Positions 7,899-16,395 of a DNA stretch of 64,000 nt are shown here, in pieces; the first letter of the stretch is position 1, and every line of letters starts with the position of its first letter. The stretch lies in assembly GCA_035944555.1 (NCBI GenBank), contig DASZAY010000009.1:124001-188000 (forward strand). The letters run 5' to 3'. A program made the translations under genes and the position numbers. The stretch is from CADCWK01 sp035944555 (GTDB taxonomy: Bacteria > Chloroflexota > Chloroflexia > Thermomicrobiales > UBA6265). The notes beneath the pieces are model-generated. The model did not search any database and was not told the origin of the DNA. It saw only the letters and a list, made by a program, of their open reading frames with translations.

Positions 7899-9491
7899 CT
7901 ACATCCCGCCGGAGCGGTAGTTGGGGGATTCCTTGGTGATGTGGACGTCGTGAGGGTGGCTCTCGCGGAGTCCGGCCGAGGTGATCTGGACGAACTGGGT
8001 GTCCCGCTTCATCGAGCCGATGTCATGGGCGCCGGCGTAGAACATGGCCGAGCGCAGGCCCCCGATCAGCTGATAGATCAGGTTGGAGATCGAGCCCTTG
8101 TAGGCGACGCGTCCCTCGATGCCTTCGGGGACCAGCTTCTGGACGGCGGTGACGCTCTTCTGGCCGTACCGGTCCTTGGAGAACGACCGGCCGCGCATGG
8201 CCCCAAGTGAGCCCATGCCGCGGTACTCCTTGTACCGCTCGCCCTGGTAGAGGACGACCTCGCCCGGGCTCTCATCGACGCCGGCCAGCAGCGACCCGAG
8301 CATGACGACATCCGCGCCGGCCGCGATCGCCTTGGCGATATCTCCCGAGTACTGGATGCCACCGTCACCGATCACCGGGATGCCGAAGCGCTGGGCGACC
8401 TGGGCGGCGTTATGGATGGCGCTGATCTGCGGGACACCCGTGCCGGCGACGATCCGGGTGGTGCAGATGCTCCCGGGCCCGACGCCGACCTTGATGGCAT
8501 CGGCACCGGCGTCGATCAGGGTGCGGGCGCCGTCGCCGGTCGCGACGTTGCCGGCGATGATCGGGATGTTCACCTTGCGGCGCAGCAGCCGGAGCTGATC
8601 CACGACGCCCTGCGAGTCGCCGTGGGCGATGTCGAGGACGAGGACGTCGACCCCGGCGGCTTCGAGCGCGATCGCCCGCTCCTCGCCGTCCGGACCCACG
8701 CCGATCCCCGCCCCGACGCGGAGCCGACCGCGGCTGTCCTTGGTCGCGTTGGGGAACTGGATCTTCTTCTGGATGTCCTTGACAGTGATCAAGCCGGTCA
8801 GGTGCATCCGGTCGTCCACGATCAGCAGCTTCTCGACCTTGTGCCGGTGGAGGATGTCGCTGGCCTGCTCGAGTGTCGTCCCGGTCGGCGCGGTGACCAG
8901 GTTCTCGCTGGTCATCACCTCGCGGATCGGCCCGTCGACACTCTGGATGAAGCGGAGGTCGCGGTTGGTCAGGATGCCGACGAGGCGACCGTCCGGCTCG
9001 GTGATCGGCACGCCGGAGATGTGGTAGCGCTCCATGACCGCGAGGGCGTCGGAGACCGGCTGGTCGGGCCCGAGCGTGACGGGCTCGACGATCATGCCGG
9101 ACTCGCTGCGCTTGACCTTGTCGACTTCGGCGACCTGGTCCTCTGGCGTCAGGTTGCGGTGAATGATGCCCAGGCCGCCCTCGCGGGCGAGGGCGATTGC
9201 CATGCGGGCTTCCGTGACGGTGTCCATCGCCGCCGAGAGGATCGGGATGGCGAGCTCGATGTCCCCGACGAGACGGGTCCGGGTGTCGACCTCCTGCGGC
9301 AGGATGTCGGCGTGGCGGGGTAGCAGCAGGACATCGTCGAAGGTCAGCCCGAGTCCGCTGAACTTGTCCTCGCGCATGCCGGCCGAGGCCATCTGGCCGG
9401 CGGAAATGGTGGCCCGGTCGCGCGGGCCGTCAGACGGCCCCTGGCCGTCGATGAGGGTGTGATGATCCGTTCGGGTGGTGGTTGCCGTCAC
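7899..9491 (-). CDS. guaB: IMP dehydrogenase
   Basis: A 530-residue protein catalysing the NAD-dependent oxidation of IMP to XMP, the committed step of GMP synthesis. The barrel starts at GLTFDDVLLLP. A CBS pair follows (about residues 120-250), then the catalytic Cys loop GPGSICTTR, the phosphate loop IGDGGI and the mobile flap MRGRSFSKDRYG. The GTG at 9491 is supported by GGAGG six bases upstream, giving a Thr/Ser-rich N-terminal extension of about 45 residues before the conserved domain, longer than usual. A possible extended -10 (TGGTATCAT, 9634-9642 region, minus strand) lies about 145 bases upstream. Confidence 0.95.
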   Translation of the reverse strand: MTATTTRTDHHTLIDGQGPSDGPRDRATISAGQMASAGMREDKFSGLGLTFDDVLLLPRHADILPQEVDTRTRLVGDIELAIPILSAAMDTVTEARMAIALAREGGLGIIHRNLTPEDQVAEVDKVKRSESGMIVEPVTLGPDQPVSDALAVMERYHISGVPITEPDGRLVGILTNRDLRFIQSVDGPIREVMTSENLVTAPTGTTLEQASDILHRHKVEKLLIVDDRMHLTGLITVKDIQKKIQFPNATKDSRGRLRVGAGIGVGPDGEERAIALEAAGVDVLVLDIAHGDSQGVVDQLRLLRRKVNIPIIAGNVATGDGARTLIDAGADAIKVGVGPGSICTTRIVAGTGVPQISAIHNAAQVAQRFGIPVIGDGGIQYSGDIAKAIAAGADVVMLGSLLAGVDESPGEVVLYQGERYKEYRGMGSLGAMRGRSFSKDRYGQKSVTAVQKLVPEGIEGRVAYKGSISNLIYQLIGGLRSAMFYAGAHDIGSMKRDTQFVQITSAGLRESHPHDVHITKESPNYRSGGM

Positions 9492-9700
9492 GTCGCGCCT
9501 CCGTGGTCCCCGTTGGGGGATGGTGCCGGTTATGCCAAATCACCGACCCGCGTCCGGGCCAGTGGGTGAATGACTGCGCGTCGTCACTCGAATCAGGCGT
9601 CGCAGCCTGTGCGGGAAGAAAACTGATCCGTAAATGATACCAGCGACCGGCAACCCGGTGGTTTGCACGACATTGTGCGACGGGAGCCGTGTGACCCTGC

Positions 9701-10633
9701 CTATGCCGGATGCAGCGCGAGGCCGATCCGGCTGGCCAGTTCGTCGACCAGCTTCTGGTACGCCGTCGCCCCGTTCGAGCGGGGGTCGTATTCGGCGATG
9801 GACAAGCCGTACGAGGGCGCCTCGGCCATGCGGATCGTGCGCGGGATGACGGTGCCGAACAGTTCCTTCGGATAGAACCGGCGGACTTCCTCGACGACCT
9901 GGGCCGAGAGCCGGGTGCGTGCGTCGTACATCGTCATCAGAACGCCGGCGATCGTGAGGCCGGGATTGAGATGCTGCCGGACCTGAGTGATCGTCCGCTG
10001 GAGCTGGGTCAATCCCTCCAGGGGCAGGAACTCGCACTGGATCGGGACCACGATCGAGCCGGCCGCCGTGAACGCGTTGACCGTCAGCAGCCCGAGCGAC
10101 GGCGGGCAGTCGATGAGGACGAGGTCGTACCGGTCCGCCGCGCCGGCCAGCGACCGCTCGAGCTGGCGCTCGCGATCGTCCATGTCGACCAGTTCGATCT
10201 CGGCGGCAGCCAGGTTGGAGTTGGTCGCGACGATATCCAGCCTGTCGCGACCTGTCGGGCGGGCAGCGTCGGTCGCGCGGGCCCGGCCGATGAGCAAGTC
10301 GTAGGTGGTGCGGACGAGTGACCCCTTGTCGATCCCCAGCGACGAGGTCGCATTGCCCTGCGGATCGAGATCGATCAGCAGCACCCGGGCACCCCGGCTG
10401 GCGAGGATGACCGCCGTCGCGACAGTCGTCGTCGTCTTGCCCACGCCACCCTTTTGATTCGCGATGGCGACGATGGGCATGGCATGGGTACGGGAGGGAG
10501 TGGCGTGAGCGATCGGCTCGGTTTCGGGCGTCGTGGTGGCGCTCACGGCTTGGGGATCCTGACGTTGGCCGGGCGCCGGAGCGGGGAACGAGGGCGCGCC
10601 GGGGCCGGCGGGAATGGGAGGCAAGGCTACCAC
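9701..10633 (-). CDS. ParA/Soj-family ATPase (no ParB alongside)
   Basis: A deviant Walker A ATPase: IANQKGGVGKTTTTV, switch I region (DLDPQGN), and the Walker B-like LVLIDCPPSLG. This marks the ParA/Soj chromosome or cargo partitioning family rather than MinD. The GTG at 10633 gives a 51-residue Pro/Ala-rich extension before MPIVAIANQ and has an AGGGG-type ribosome site. The alternative ATG at 10480 gives a conventional-length protein but lacks a Shine-Dalgarno. No parB, gidB or parS-like cluster is adjacent, so its cargo is unknown. Confidence 0.82.
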   Translation of the reverse strand: MVALPPIPAGPGAPSFPAPAPGQRQDPQAVSATTTPETEPIAHATPSRTHAMPIVAIANQKGGVGKTTTTVATAVILASRGARVLLIDLDPQGNATSSLGIDKGSLVRTTYDLLIGRARATDAARPTGRDRLDIVATNSNLAAAEIELVDMDDRERQLERSLAGAADRYDLVLIDCPPSLGLLTVNAFTAAGSIVVPIQCEFLPLEGLTQLQRTITQVRQHLNPGLTIAGVLMTMYDARTRLSAQVVEEVRRFYPKELFGTVIPRTIRMAEAPSYGLSIAEYDPRSNGATAYQKLVDELASRIGLALHPA

Positions 10634-10668
10634 GCCACCCCTGCCCGGACCCGCCTGGCCCGTCCTGA

Positions 10669-11436
10669 TCAGGCGCGGGTGAGGAGGCGGGTCCGAAGGC
10701 GTGACAGGTCGCCCGGCTGGGCACCATGGGCGACGAGATAGGCCTCGGTCGAGCCGAAGTCGTCGTCGATGATCGCGAGGGTCGCCGTCATCACGGCGGC
10801 ATCCACCCGGATCAGTTCCTGGGGGAATTCCTGCAGCCGCTTGCGGCTCTCCTCGGGGAGGCGGGGAAGGAGTTGCTCGTAGTTGGTGGCCGTGATCAGG
10901 TAGTCCTCGATGACCGTCGCGTCGTCGACGCCGAGCAGCCGGAGCAGCAGGGCGATGGAAACCCCGGTCCGGTCCTTGCCAGCGGCGCAGTGAACGACGA
11001 CCGGGTCATCGGTCCGGGCGATCGTCGTCAGGGTCCGCACGATCGATGACCCGGCCTCGCGGACGATGCTGGTGTAGAGCGAAGAGAGGGTAAGCCGCGC
11101 CCACTCCGGGTCGGTCTCCTCGCCGATCCTGCCGAATGGGATGTGCTCGACCCGCATTCCCGGCTCGTCGTGGATCAGGCCGTTGCCCGTCGCCAGCCGC
11201 TCCTTCTCAGATCGGAGGTCGATGATCGTCCGGACCCCGAGCGGGCGGAGCTGCTGCATGTCCTCGTCGGTCAGCTGGTGGGGGCTGTCCGACCGGAACA
11301 CCTGTCCCCAGCGAATGACGTCGCCCAGGGTCGTCCCGTACCCGCCGATGTCGCGGAAGTTGTAGGTGCCGGTGAAGCTGAGGGTTCGGACGCGCTCGGC
11401 GGCATCGCTGGCGGTCAGGTCGGCCCGTTCGGTCAT
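10669..11436 (-). CDS. protein tyrosine/serine phosphatase (Y_phosphatase3 type)
   Basis: A 255-residue cysteine phosphatase. The P-loop is VVHCAAGKDRTGV (C-x5-R), about residues 150-162. The N-terminus has NFRDIGGYGTT, typical of the bacterial family that includes mycobacterial PtpB and lipid/phosphotyrosine phosphatases. There is no signal peptide, so it is cytoplasmic. The ATG has an AGGA motif eight bases upstream. It lies 35 bp upstream of the ParA gene on the same strand and may be cotranscribed, without an obvious functional link. Confidence 0.85.
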   Translation of the reverse strand: MTERADLTASDAAERVRTLSFTGTYNFRDIGGYGTTLGDVIRWGQVFRSDSPHQLTDEDMQQLRPLGVRTIIDLRSEKERLATGNGLIHDEPGMRVEHIPFGRIGEETDPEWARLTLSSLYTSIVREAGSSIVRTLTTIARTDDPVVVHCAAGKDRTGVSIALLLRLLGVDDATVIEDYLITATNYEQLLPRLPEESRKRLQEFPQELIRVDAAVMTATLAIIDDDFGSTEAYLVAHGAQPGDLSRLRTRLLTRA

Positions 11437-11489
11437 CTGGGTTGTCCTGTCTGTATCAGTAACGCAGAAGGGAATGCCGGGTCGGGAAG

Positions 11490-12398
11490 CTATCCCGCGG
11501 AGCCGGCTCCCAGCCGGTCCAGGTCCTCGAGGACTCCGGCGAGGCGCTTACGGGCGATCGGCAGGCGATCGACCAGGGTCCGGCGCTGCTCCTCTTCGGC
11601 GGCGATCTCCGCTTCGATCCGGTCACGTTCCGCGCGGAGAGCCTGGCGCTCGTAGCTCCGCTGGACCTGGATCGGATTGGTCCCGTGGACGTTTCGCCAG
11701 CCGCCCGTCTCGGTATCTTCGTGGATCACATCGCGCAGCGTGTTGTCGTTTGATGACGACTTGCCGTCCAGTGCCGCATCGCGCAACGCGACAGCGAAGA
11801 CCGCGAGCGCGTCGATCAGCGCCGGGAGGTACCGGTTGGCAAGGGCAGGCTCGTTGGGTAACGGGAGGCTGCGAGCGTCGCCGGACACCGGCCGCAAGTC
11901 GCCGCGAACGATCATCCCGCCACGGTTGTCCCAGTCGGTGACCTCGGCGAACCGGAAGGTCGACCCGTCGATGTTGAAGGCGACGGATGCCGGCTCGCCG
12001 GTGGTCACCTGGATGTTCGTGACGGGAATGTCCGGGACAGCCCACGTCGGTTCCGGTGCCAGTGTTTCGAGGCGCTCCCGGTCGGCCGCTATCGTCTCCA
12101 GTGACTCGCGGAGCAAAGCGATGCGCTCGGCCCAGGGATTGTCTGATGAAGCGGCCAGCTCGCCTTGCTCGATGTCGTAGAGCAACCCGTCACGGCGGTG
12201 CTCGAGATCGGCGATCCGCCGCGCGCGCCGCTCGGGGGATAGCGCCGACCCAGGTTGCCGGGCGGGATGAGGTGTCCCGGGCACGGCAGTCCGCGGCTGG
12301 TCCTCTCCGGCGGGTGCGTGATTGTCCGCGTCATCGCCTGATCCCGAGCCTGCGTGGTTGTCTCCGGGACGGTTCTTCCAGAAGCGCCAGTTGGGCAA
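11490..12398 (-). CDS. hypothetical protein with terminal coiled coils
   Basis: I do not recognise the family. The TTG at 12398 is preferred because GGGAGG stands five bases upstream. A GTG at 12443 would add 15 residues with only a weak ribosome site. The product (about 302 aa) begins NWRFWKNRPGD, then a disordered acidic linker, a helical segment (RRARRIADLEHRRDGLL), a compact middle domain (residues about 120-215, IQVTTGEPASVAFNIDGSTFRF) and a long C-terminal coiled coil rich in Arg/Glu (AERDRIEAEIAAEEEQRR). It may be a structural or envelope-linked scaffold, but that is only a guess. Confidence 0.6.
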   Translation of the reverse strand: MPNWRFWKNRPGDNHAGSGSGDDADNHAPAGEDQPRTAVPGTPHPARQPGSALSPERRARRIADLEHRRDGLLYDIEQGELAASSDNPWAERIALLRESLETIAADRERLETLAPEPTWAVPDIPVTNIQVTTGEPASVAFNIDGSTFRFAEVTDWDNRGGMIVRGDLRPVSGDARSLPLPNEPALANRYLPALIDALAVFAVALRDAALDGKSSSNDNTLRDVIHEDTETGGWRNVHGTNPIQVQRSYERQALRAERDRIEAEIAAEEEQRRTLVDRLPIARKRLAGVLEDLDRLGAGSAG

Positions 12399-12465
12399 GA
12401 TGTCCTCCCTCAAGGTGGGTAGGTTCGGAGACCCGTCGGGCACGCCAACCTTGCGCGGTGGGTGG

Positions 12466-12495
12466 TTGGCGTCCAGTCGGGCCGGGTGGCATCAT
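12466..12495 (+). promoter_or_regulatory. candidate promoter for the DUF218 gene (leaderless)
   Basis: A -35-like TTGGCG (12466-12471), an 18-base spacer and CATCAT (12490-12495) as -10. The ATG at 12502 follows six bases later, where transcription should begin, and no Shine-Dalgarno is present. Confidence 0.4.
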
Positions 12496-12501
12496 CCGGC
12501 G

Positions 12502-13236
12502 ATGCCACATCCTTCCGTCGACTCGCCTTCGACCCTCGCGCCTCGACCTCAGGAGCACCCGCCACGCGACGGTGGACGGGACACCGCTCGTTTTCCCGTC
12601 GCGGGCGACGACCAGGACCGATCGAACCGGGCGACCGGGCGACCGCCACGCTGGCGAAAGTGGGTGATCTCCGTGCTGATCCTGTTGCTGCTCGCGCCGC
12701 CGGTCCTCGGCCTGGCGCTCATCGGCGCAATCTACGTGCAGGCCCGGATGGATCAGACACGGGCGGTCGACGCGATCGTCGTCCTTGGGACGACTCAGTA
12801 CAACGGCGTCCCTCAGGCGGTGCTACGCGCACGCCTCGAGCGGGCGCTGGTGCTCTACCGTGACGGTATTGCGCCGACGATCATCGTGACCGGGGGCGGT
12901 CAGCCGGGCGACACCTATACCGAGGCCGAGTCGAGCCAGATGTACCTCGTCGAGGCGGGCATCCCTGAGGACGCCATCGTCCTGGAGAACGAGGGCCGGG
13001 ACTCCTGGCAGAGCATGGTCGGAGTCAGGGACATCACCGAGGCGCGCGGCCTGGATCGTATCCTCATCGTGTCGGACGGCTTTCACCTGCTCCGGCTCAA
13101 GGTGATGGCCGCCAGGCTGGGCCTGACGGCCTTCGCGACCGCCGCGACGGACAGCCCGATCGCTGGCGGCCAAGAGTTTGGCTACGTAGTTCGCGAAGCC
13201 CTCGCGATCGTCGCGTTCGGCCTGGGGAGGCGCTGA
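12502..13236 (+). CDS. membrane-anchored DUF218 (SanA/YdcF/ElyC-type) protein
   Basis: A 244-residue protein with a charged Pro-rich cytoplasmic N-terminus, one transmembrane helix (about residues 55-78, LILLLLAPPVLGLALIGAIYV) and a DUF218 domain (VDAIVVLG, PTIIVTGGG, PEDAIVLENEGRDS, ILIVSDGFH). Members of this family in Enterobacteria influence envelope barrier function. The biochemical activity is not established. The ATG at 12502 sits directly behind a -10-like box and lacks a ribosome site, suggesting leaderless translation. It is divergent from the coiled-coil hypothetical gene. Confidence 0.75.
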   Translation: MPHPSVDSPSTLAPRPQEHPPRDGGRDTARFPVAGDDQDRSNRATGRPPRWRKWVISVLILLLLAPPVLGLALIGAIYVQARMDQTRAVDAIVVLGTTQYNGVPQAVLRARLERALVLYRDGIAPTIIVTGGGQPGDTYTEAESSQMYLVEAGIPEDAIVLENEGRDSWQSMVGVRDITEARGLDRILIVSDGFHLLRLKVMAARLGLTAFATAATDSPIAGGQEFGYVVREALAIVAFGLGRR

Positions 13237-13298
13237 GCCACCTCGCGATCCGTAGACAGGGCTCCTGCCGGATATGCCAGAAACCCCGTCACAGGCGA

Positions 13299-14330
13299 TC
13301 AGCTCGCGGTGATGCGATCAATCTCGGTCAGCTCATCTGGGGTCAGTGGCCCCGCGGCAAGGGCGCCGACGTTGTCGATGATCTGGCTGGACCGGGATGC
13401 GCCAACCAGCGCCGTCGTGACCTGCACGGTCCGCGTAGAACCGTGCGCGAGGCTGATCTCCTCCTGCGGTCGCAGCACCCAGGCGAGAGCGAGCTGGGCA
13501 AGCGTCTGGCCGCGGGCCTCGGCGACGCGGGACAGCTCAGTGATACGCCCCTGCGTCTTCTCGTCCACCGCCGACTTCTGGAGGAACGGGCTGTCGGACG
13601 CCGCCCGGGAATCCTCCGGGACACCGTTGGCGTACCGGGCCGTGAGCAGCCCCTGGGCCAGCGGCGAGAAGACGATCGAGCCGATCCCTTCCTCAGCCAG
13701 GACACGGAACAGCCCGGACGTCTCCGGCTCCCGGCGGAAGATGTTGTAGGACGGCTGGTGAATCAGGCAGGGCGTGCCGAGCGACCGCATCACGCCAGCC
13801 ATCTCGCGGGCGAGGTCGGCCGGGTAGTTGGAGATCCCGGCGTACAGCGCGCGCCCGGAGCGGACAGCCTGATCCAGCGCGAGCGCCGTTTCCTCCAGCG
13901 GCGTCTCGGGGTCGGGGCGGTGGTGGTAGAAGACGTCGACGTAGGGCAGGCCGAGCCGCGCCAGCGAAGCGTCCAGGCTGGCGAGCAGGTACTTGCGCGA
14001 GCCACCGTCGCCGTACGGCCCGTCCCACATCCCGTAGCCGGCCTTGGTCGAGATGATGAGCTCGTCGCGGAACGGGGCGAGATCCTGCTTCAGGATCCGT
14101 CCGAACGCTTCCTCAGCCGAGCCGGGGGGAGGACCATAGTTGTTGGCCAGGTCGAAGTGGGTGATGCCGTGGTCAAAGGCGGTCTGGACCAGCTCGCGCA
14201 TGTTCTCGTAGCTGGAGGTGCCTCCGAAGTTGTGCCACAGGCCGAGGGAAAGCGCCGGAAGGCGCAACCCGGACGTGCCGCAGCGTCGGTAAGCCATGGT
14301 GTCGTAGCGGTTCTCGGATGGGGTGTACAT
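13299..14330 (-). CDS. aldo/keto reductase, L-glyceraldehyde 3-phosphate reductase (YghZ) type
   Basis: A 343-residue NADPH-dependent AKR. It opens with RYDTMAYRRCGTSGLRLPALSLGLWHNFGG, the YghZ/AKR14-group hallmark. The catalytic set is visible as Asp in HFDLANNYGPP, its Tyr, Lys in IISTKAGYGMW and His in YHHRPD. It reduces small aldehydes such as L-glyceraldehyde 3-phosphate or methylglyoxal, probably for detoxification. There is no Shine-Dalgarno, but a TAGACT -10-like box ends seven bases before the ATG, so it may be leaderless. Confidence 0.87.
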   Translation of the reverse strand: MYTPSENRYDTMAYRRCGTSGLRLPALSLGLWHNFGGTSSYENMRELVQTAFDHGITHFDLANNYGPPPGSAEEAFGRILKQDLAPFRDELIISTKAGYGMWDGPYGDGGSRKYLLASLDASLARLGLPYVDVFYHHRPDPETPLEETALALDQAVRSGRALYAGISNYPADLAREMAGVMRSLGTPCLIHQPSYNIFRREPETSGLFRVLAEEGIGSIVFSPLAQGLLTARYANGVPEDSRAASDSPFLQKSAVDEKTQGRITELSRVAEARGQTLAQLALAWVLRPQEEISLAHGSTRTVQVTTALVGASRSSQIIDNVGALAAGPLTPDELTEIDRITAS

Positions 14331-14337
14331 GCCGGAC

Positions 14338-14343
14338 AGTCTA
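14338..14343 (-). promoter_or_regulatory. -10-like TAGACT just upstream of the aldo/keto reductase start
   Basis: TAGACT on the minus strand is separated from the ATG by seven bases, so the predicted transcript would start at or next to the start codon. No convincing -35 is seen. Confidence 0.35.
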
Positions 14344-14405
14344 CCCGCTGACTACGATGGCGGCGGGCAGGACCTTCCACATACAGGATGGTCCAGTGAG
14401 GCTGG

Positions 14406-14489
14406 TGGTACCGGGAGCGGGATTCGAACCCGCACGGGTCTCCCCGGCGCATTTTGAGTGCGCTGCGTCTGCCATTTCGCCACCCCGGC
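14406..14489 (-). tRNA. tRNA-Leu (anticodon CAA)
   Basis: An 84-nt class II tRNA with its CCA encoded. The acceptor GCCGGGG pairs with TCCCGGT (terminal G-T wobbles). The D arm is GGCGAAATGGCAGACGC. The anticodon stem GCGCA/TGCGC carries loop CTCAAAA (anticodon CAA, reading UUG). A long variable arm and T arm GCGGG-TTCGAAT-CCCGC follow. A TACACT -10-like box lies about 25 bases upstream. Confidence 0.97.
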
Positions 14490-14581
14490 AGGTGTGCGTC
14501 GAGCGCGACGAGTGTAGCAGGCCGAAACGCCAGTCGGGGCCTTCCAACGGTCATCGTGCGGAAACAGAATGGAGGGGACAT

Positions 14582-14938
14582 ATGGCACGCGTCTGCTTCG
14601 AACTCCGGATCCATCCCGACCGCGTCGAGGAGTACGTTGCCCGGCATTCGCCAGTCTTGCCGGAGATGCTGGCTGAGATCGCCGCCGCAGGCCGGCGCAA
14701 CTACTCGCTGTTCCTTGCGCCGGGCGGGCGTCTGATCGGCTACTACGAGACGGATGACGATCCCGCCGCCCAGGCTTACCTGGCAGCGTCGCAGGTGGCG
14801 GCCCGCTGGGAAGCGGAGATGTCGCGCTACTTCGTCGGGCTGGAGGGACGGCCGGACCAGGCGGCCACGACGCTGATCGAGGTGTTCAATCTGGAGGACC
14901 AGCTCCGCGAGGCGGGTGAGAGCGGTAGTCATCCGTAA
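14582..14938 (+). CDS. rhaM: L-rhamnose mutarotase
   Basis: A 118-residue dimeric alpha/beta-barrel protein of the RhaM/RhaU family. FELRIHPDRVEEYVARHSPVLPEM supplies the conserved His, NYSLFLAPGGRLIGYYE the core strand, and FVGLEG / EVFNLE the end. It interconverts alpha and beta anomers of L-rhamnose before isomerisation. AGGGG precedes the ATG. No rhamnose isomerase or kinase is in this window, so it is an isolated accessory to a sugar route located elsewhere. Confidence 0.85.
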   Translation: MARVCFELRIHPDRVEEYVARHSPVLPEMLAEIAAAGRRNYSLFLAPGGRLIGYYETDDDPAAQAYLAASQVAARWEAEMSRYFVGLEGRPDQAATTLIEVFNLEDQLREAGESGSHP

Positions 14939-15010
14939 CGGGAGCCGGGGCGGGAGCAGGGGAACGGATAGGTCGGATGCGTTGGCACGGGATCGGCTAT
15001 CGTGCGAGGC

Positions 15011-15283
15011 ATGACAATTCCAGATACCCCTCGCTCTGCTCAACCCATCGCCGAGATTCGCGTAACCCTCCATTCACTGGAGGATGGTGAAGCCGAGGTC
15101 GCTCTTGCCGTCGACCCGGACGGCGAGCTCAACGGCGTCTATGGCGATCCCGAGCAGCGGTTCGCCGCGTTGCAGACGTTGTTCGAGGTCGTCCAGCGCG
15201 AGCTCGGAGATGCTCTCGACACGCTCGCCAACGGTGAAGACGAGCCCGATGACGACGAGCGCGCCAGCCTGCCCCGGACCTGA
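15011..15283 (+). CDS. small acidic hypothetical protein, 90 aa
   Basis: An unrecognised small protein: beta-rich first half (AEIRVTLHSLEDGEAEVALAVDPDGEL), then an amphipathic helix and an acidic tail (NGEDEPDDDERA). I chose the ATG at 15011. A TATCGT -10-like hexamer ends seven bases before it, so it may be leaderless. A GTG nine bases upstream is an alternative. Codon use resembles neighbours. It lies between rhamnose mutarotase and the MoxR operon without a clear functional link. Confidence 0.5.
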   Translation: MTIPDTPRSAQPIAEIRVTLHSLEDGEAEVALAVDPDGELNGVYGDPEQRFAALQTLFEVVQRELGDALDTLANGEDEPDDDERASLPRT

Positions 15284-15441
15284 TCGTCAAAGGAATGATC
15301 GCGCATGGGGCGTCCGCCAGTGGTGATCGCGTCATCAGCGGCTCGCTGACAGGCGCATTCTGCTAGGCTTTGTCCGTTTCGCGCATCGCATCCGTCGGCG
15401 CCTGCAACCAGAGCTTGCCGCACAGGGAGTTCCCCGCACGC

Positions 15442-16395
15442 ATGTCTACCATAGCTCCACCTGATGGCGGTCAGTCCGTCGCCGTCGATCCCGTGACCGC
15501 GTTCGCCGGAGTTGACGATCTCGTCCAGGCACTGGTTGAAAAGCGCTATGTGACTGATCACGGCCTCGCGACGACGCTCTACCTGACCCTGAAACTTCAG
15601 AAGCCACTGCTCCTGGAGGGGGAGGCAGGCGTCGGCAAGACCGAGATCGCCAAGACGCTGGCTGAGATCCTCGGCGCACCGCTGATCCGTCTCCAGTGCT
15701 ACGAGGGGCTTGACGCCGCCTCGGCCATCTATGAGTGGGACTACGCCCGCCAGATGCTCTACCTCCGCTCGCTGGAGGCGATCGGCGGCGACCTTTCCGC
15801 TGCGCGGGAGAGCCTGTTTGGCGATCAGTTCCTGCTCAAGCGGCCGCTGCTCCAGGCGATTGATGTCTCCCATGATCGCGCGCCGATCCTGCTGATCGAC
15901 GAAGTGGACCGCGCCGACGCCGAGCTGGAAGCCTTCCTCCTCGAGTTGCTGTCCGATTTCCAGGTCACCGTGCCGGAACTGGGGACGATCCGGGCCAAGC
16001 ACGTCCCGATCGTGATCCTGACATCCAACCGGACCCGGGAGATCCACGACGCGCTCAAGCGGCGCTGCCTGTACTACTGGATCGACTTCCCGACCTTCGA
16101 CAAGGAATTCCGGATCCTGGCCGCACGGCTCCCGGACGTTCCGCAGCGGCTTGCCCGCCAGATCTGCGCGTTCACCCAGGGTCTGCGTGAGGGTGACCTG
16201 TTCAAGCCGCCGGGCATGGCGGAGACGCTGGACTGGGGCCGGGCGCTCCTCGCCCTTGGCACCGAGGCGCTCTCCCCCGAGGTCGTCGATGACACGCTCG
16301 GCGTGATCCTGAAGTACCAGGAGGACGTCGACCGGATCCGGGGACGCCGTGCCGAGGAACTGGTGAAGATGTCGTCCGCGGCGTCGCCGGCGTGA
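15442..16395 (+). CDS. MoxR-type AAA+ ATPase (CoxD-like)
   Basis: A 317-residue MoxR-family ATPase: Walker A GEAGVGKTEIAKT (about residues 54-66), Walker B LLIDEVDRAD, sensor-1 VILTSNRTREIHDALKRRC. In CO dehydrogenase clusters the homologue CoxD works with the VWA protein CoxE to insert or mature the [CuSMoO2] active site. That role is inferred here from the order MoxR-VWA-XdhC-MocA. The ATG at 15442 is chosen over a longer frame (from 15370) because the AAA fold begins soon after and AGGGAG lies upstream. Its stop overlaps the next start (TGATG). Confidence 0.85.
   Translation: MSTIAPPDGGQSVAVDPVTAFAGVDDLVQALVEKRYVTDHGLATTLYLTLKLQKPLLLEGEAGVGKTEIAKTLAEILGAPLIRLQCYEGLDAASAIYEWDYARQMLYLRSLEAIGGDLSAARESLFGDQFLLKRPLLQAIDVSHDRAPILLIDEVDRADAELEAFLLELLSDFQVTVPELGTIRAKHVPIVILTSNRTREIHDALKRRCLYYWIDFPTFDKEFRILAARLPDVPQRLARQICAFTQGLREGDLFKPPGMAETLDWGRALLALGTEALSPEVVDDTLGVILKYQEDVDRIRGRRAEELVKMSSAASPA

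Noticed and set aside
9540..10727. A 395-codon open frame on the minus strand over the ParA gene
   Set aside because: It is out of frame with the clear ParA sequence, rich in Arg/Pro/Gly as expected of a shadow frame in GC-rich DNA, and has no family motif.
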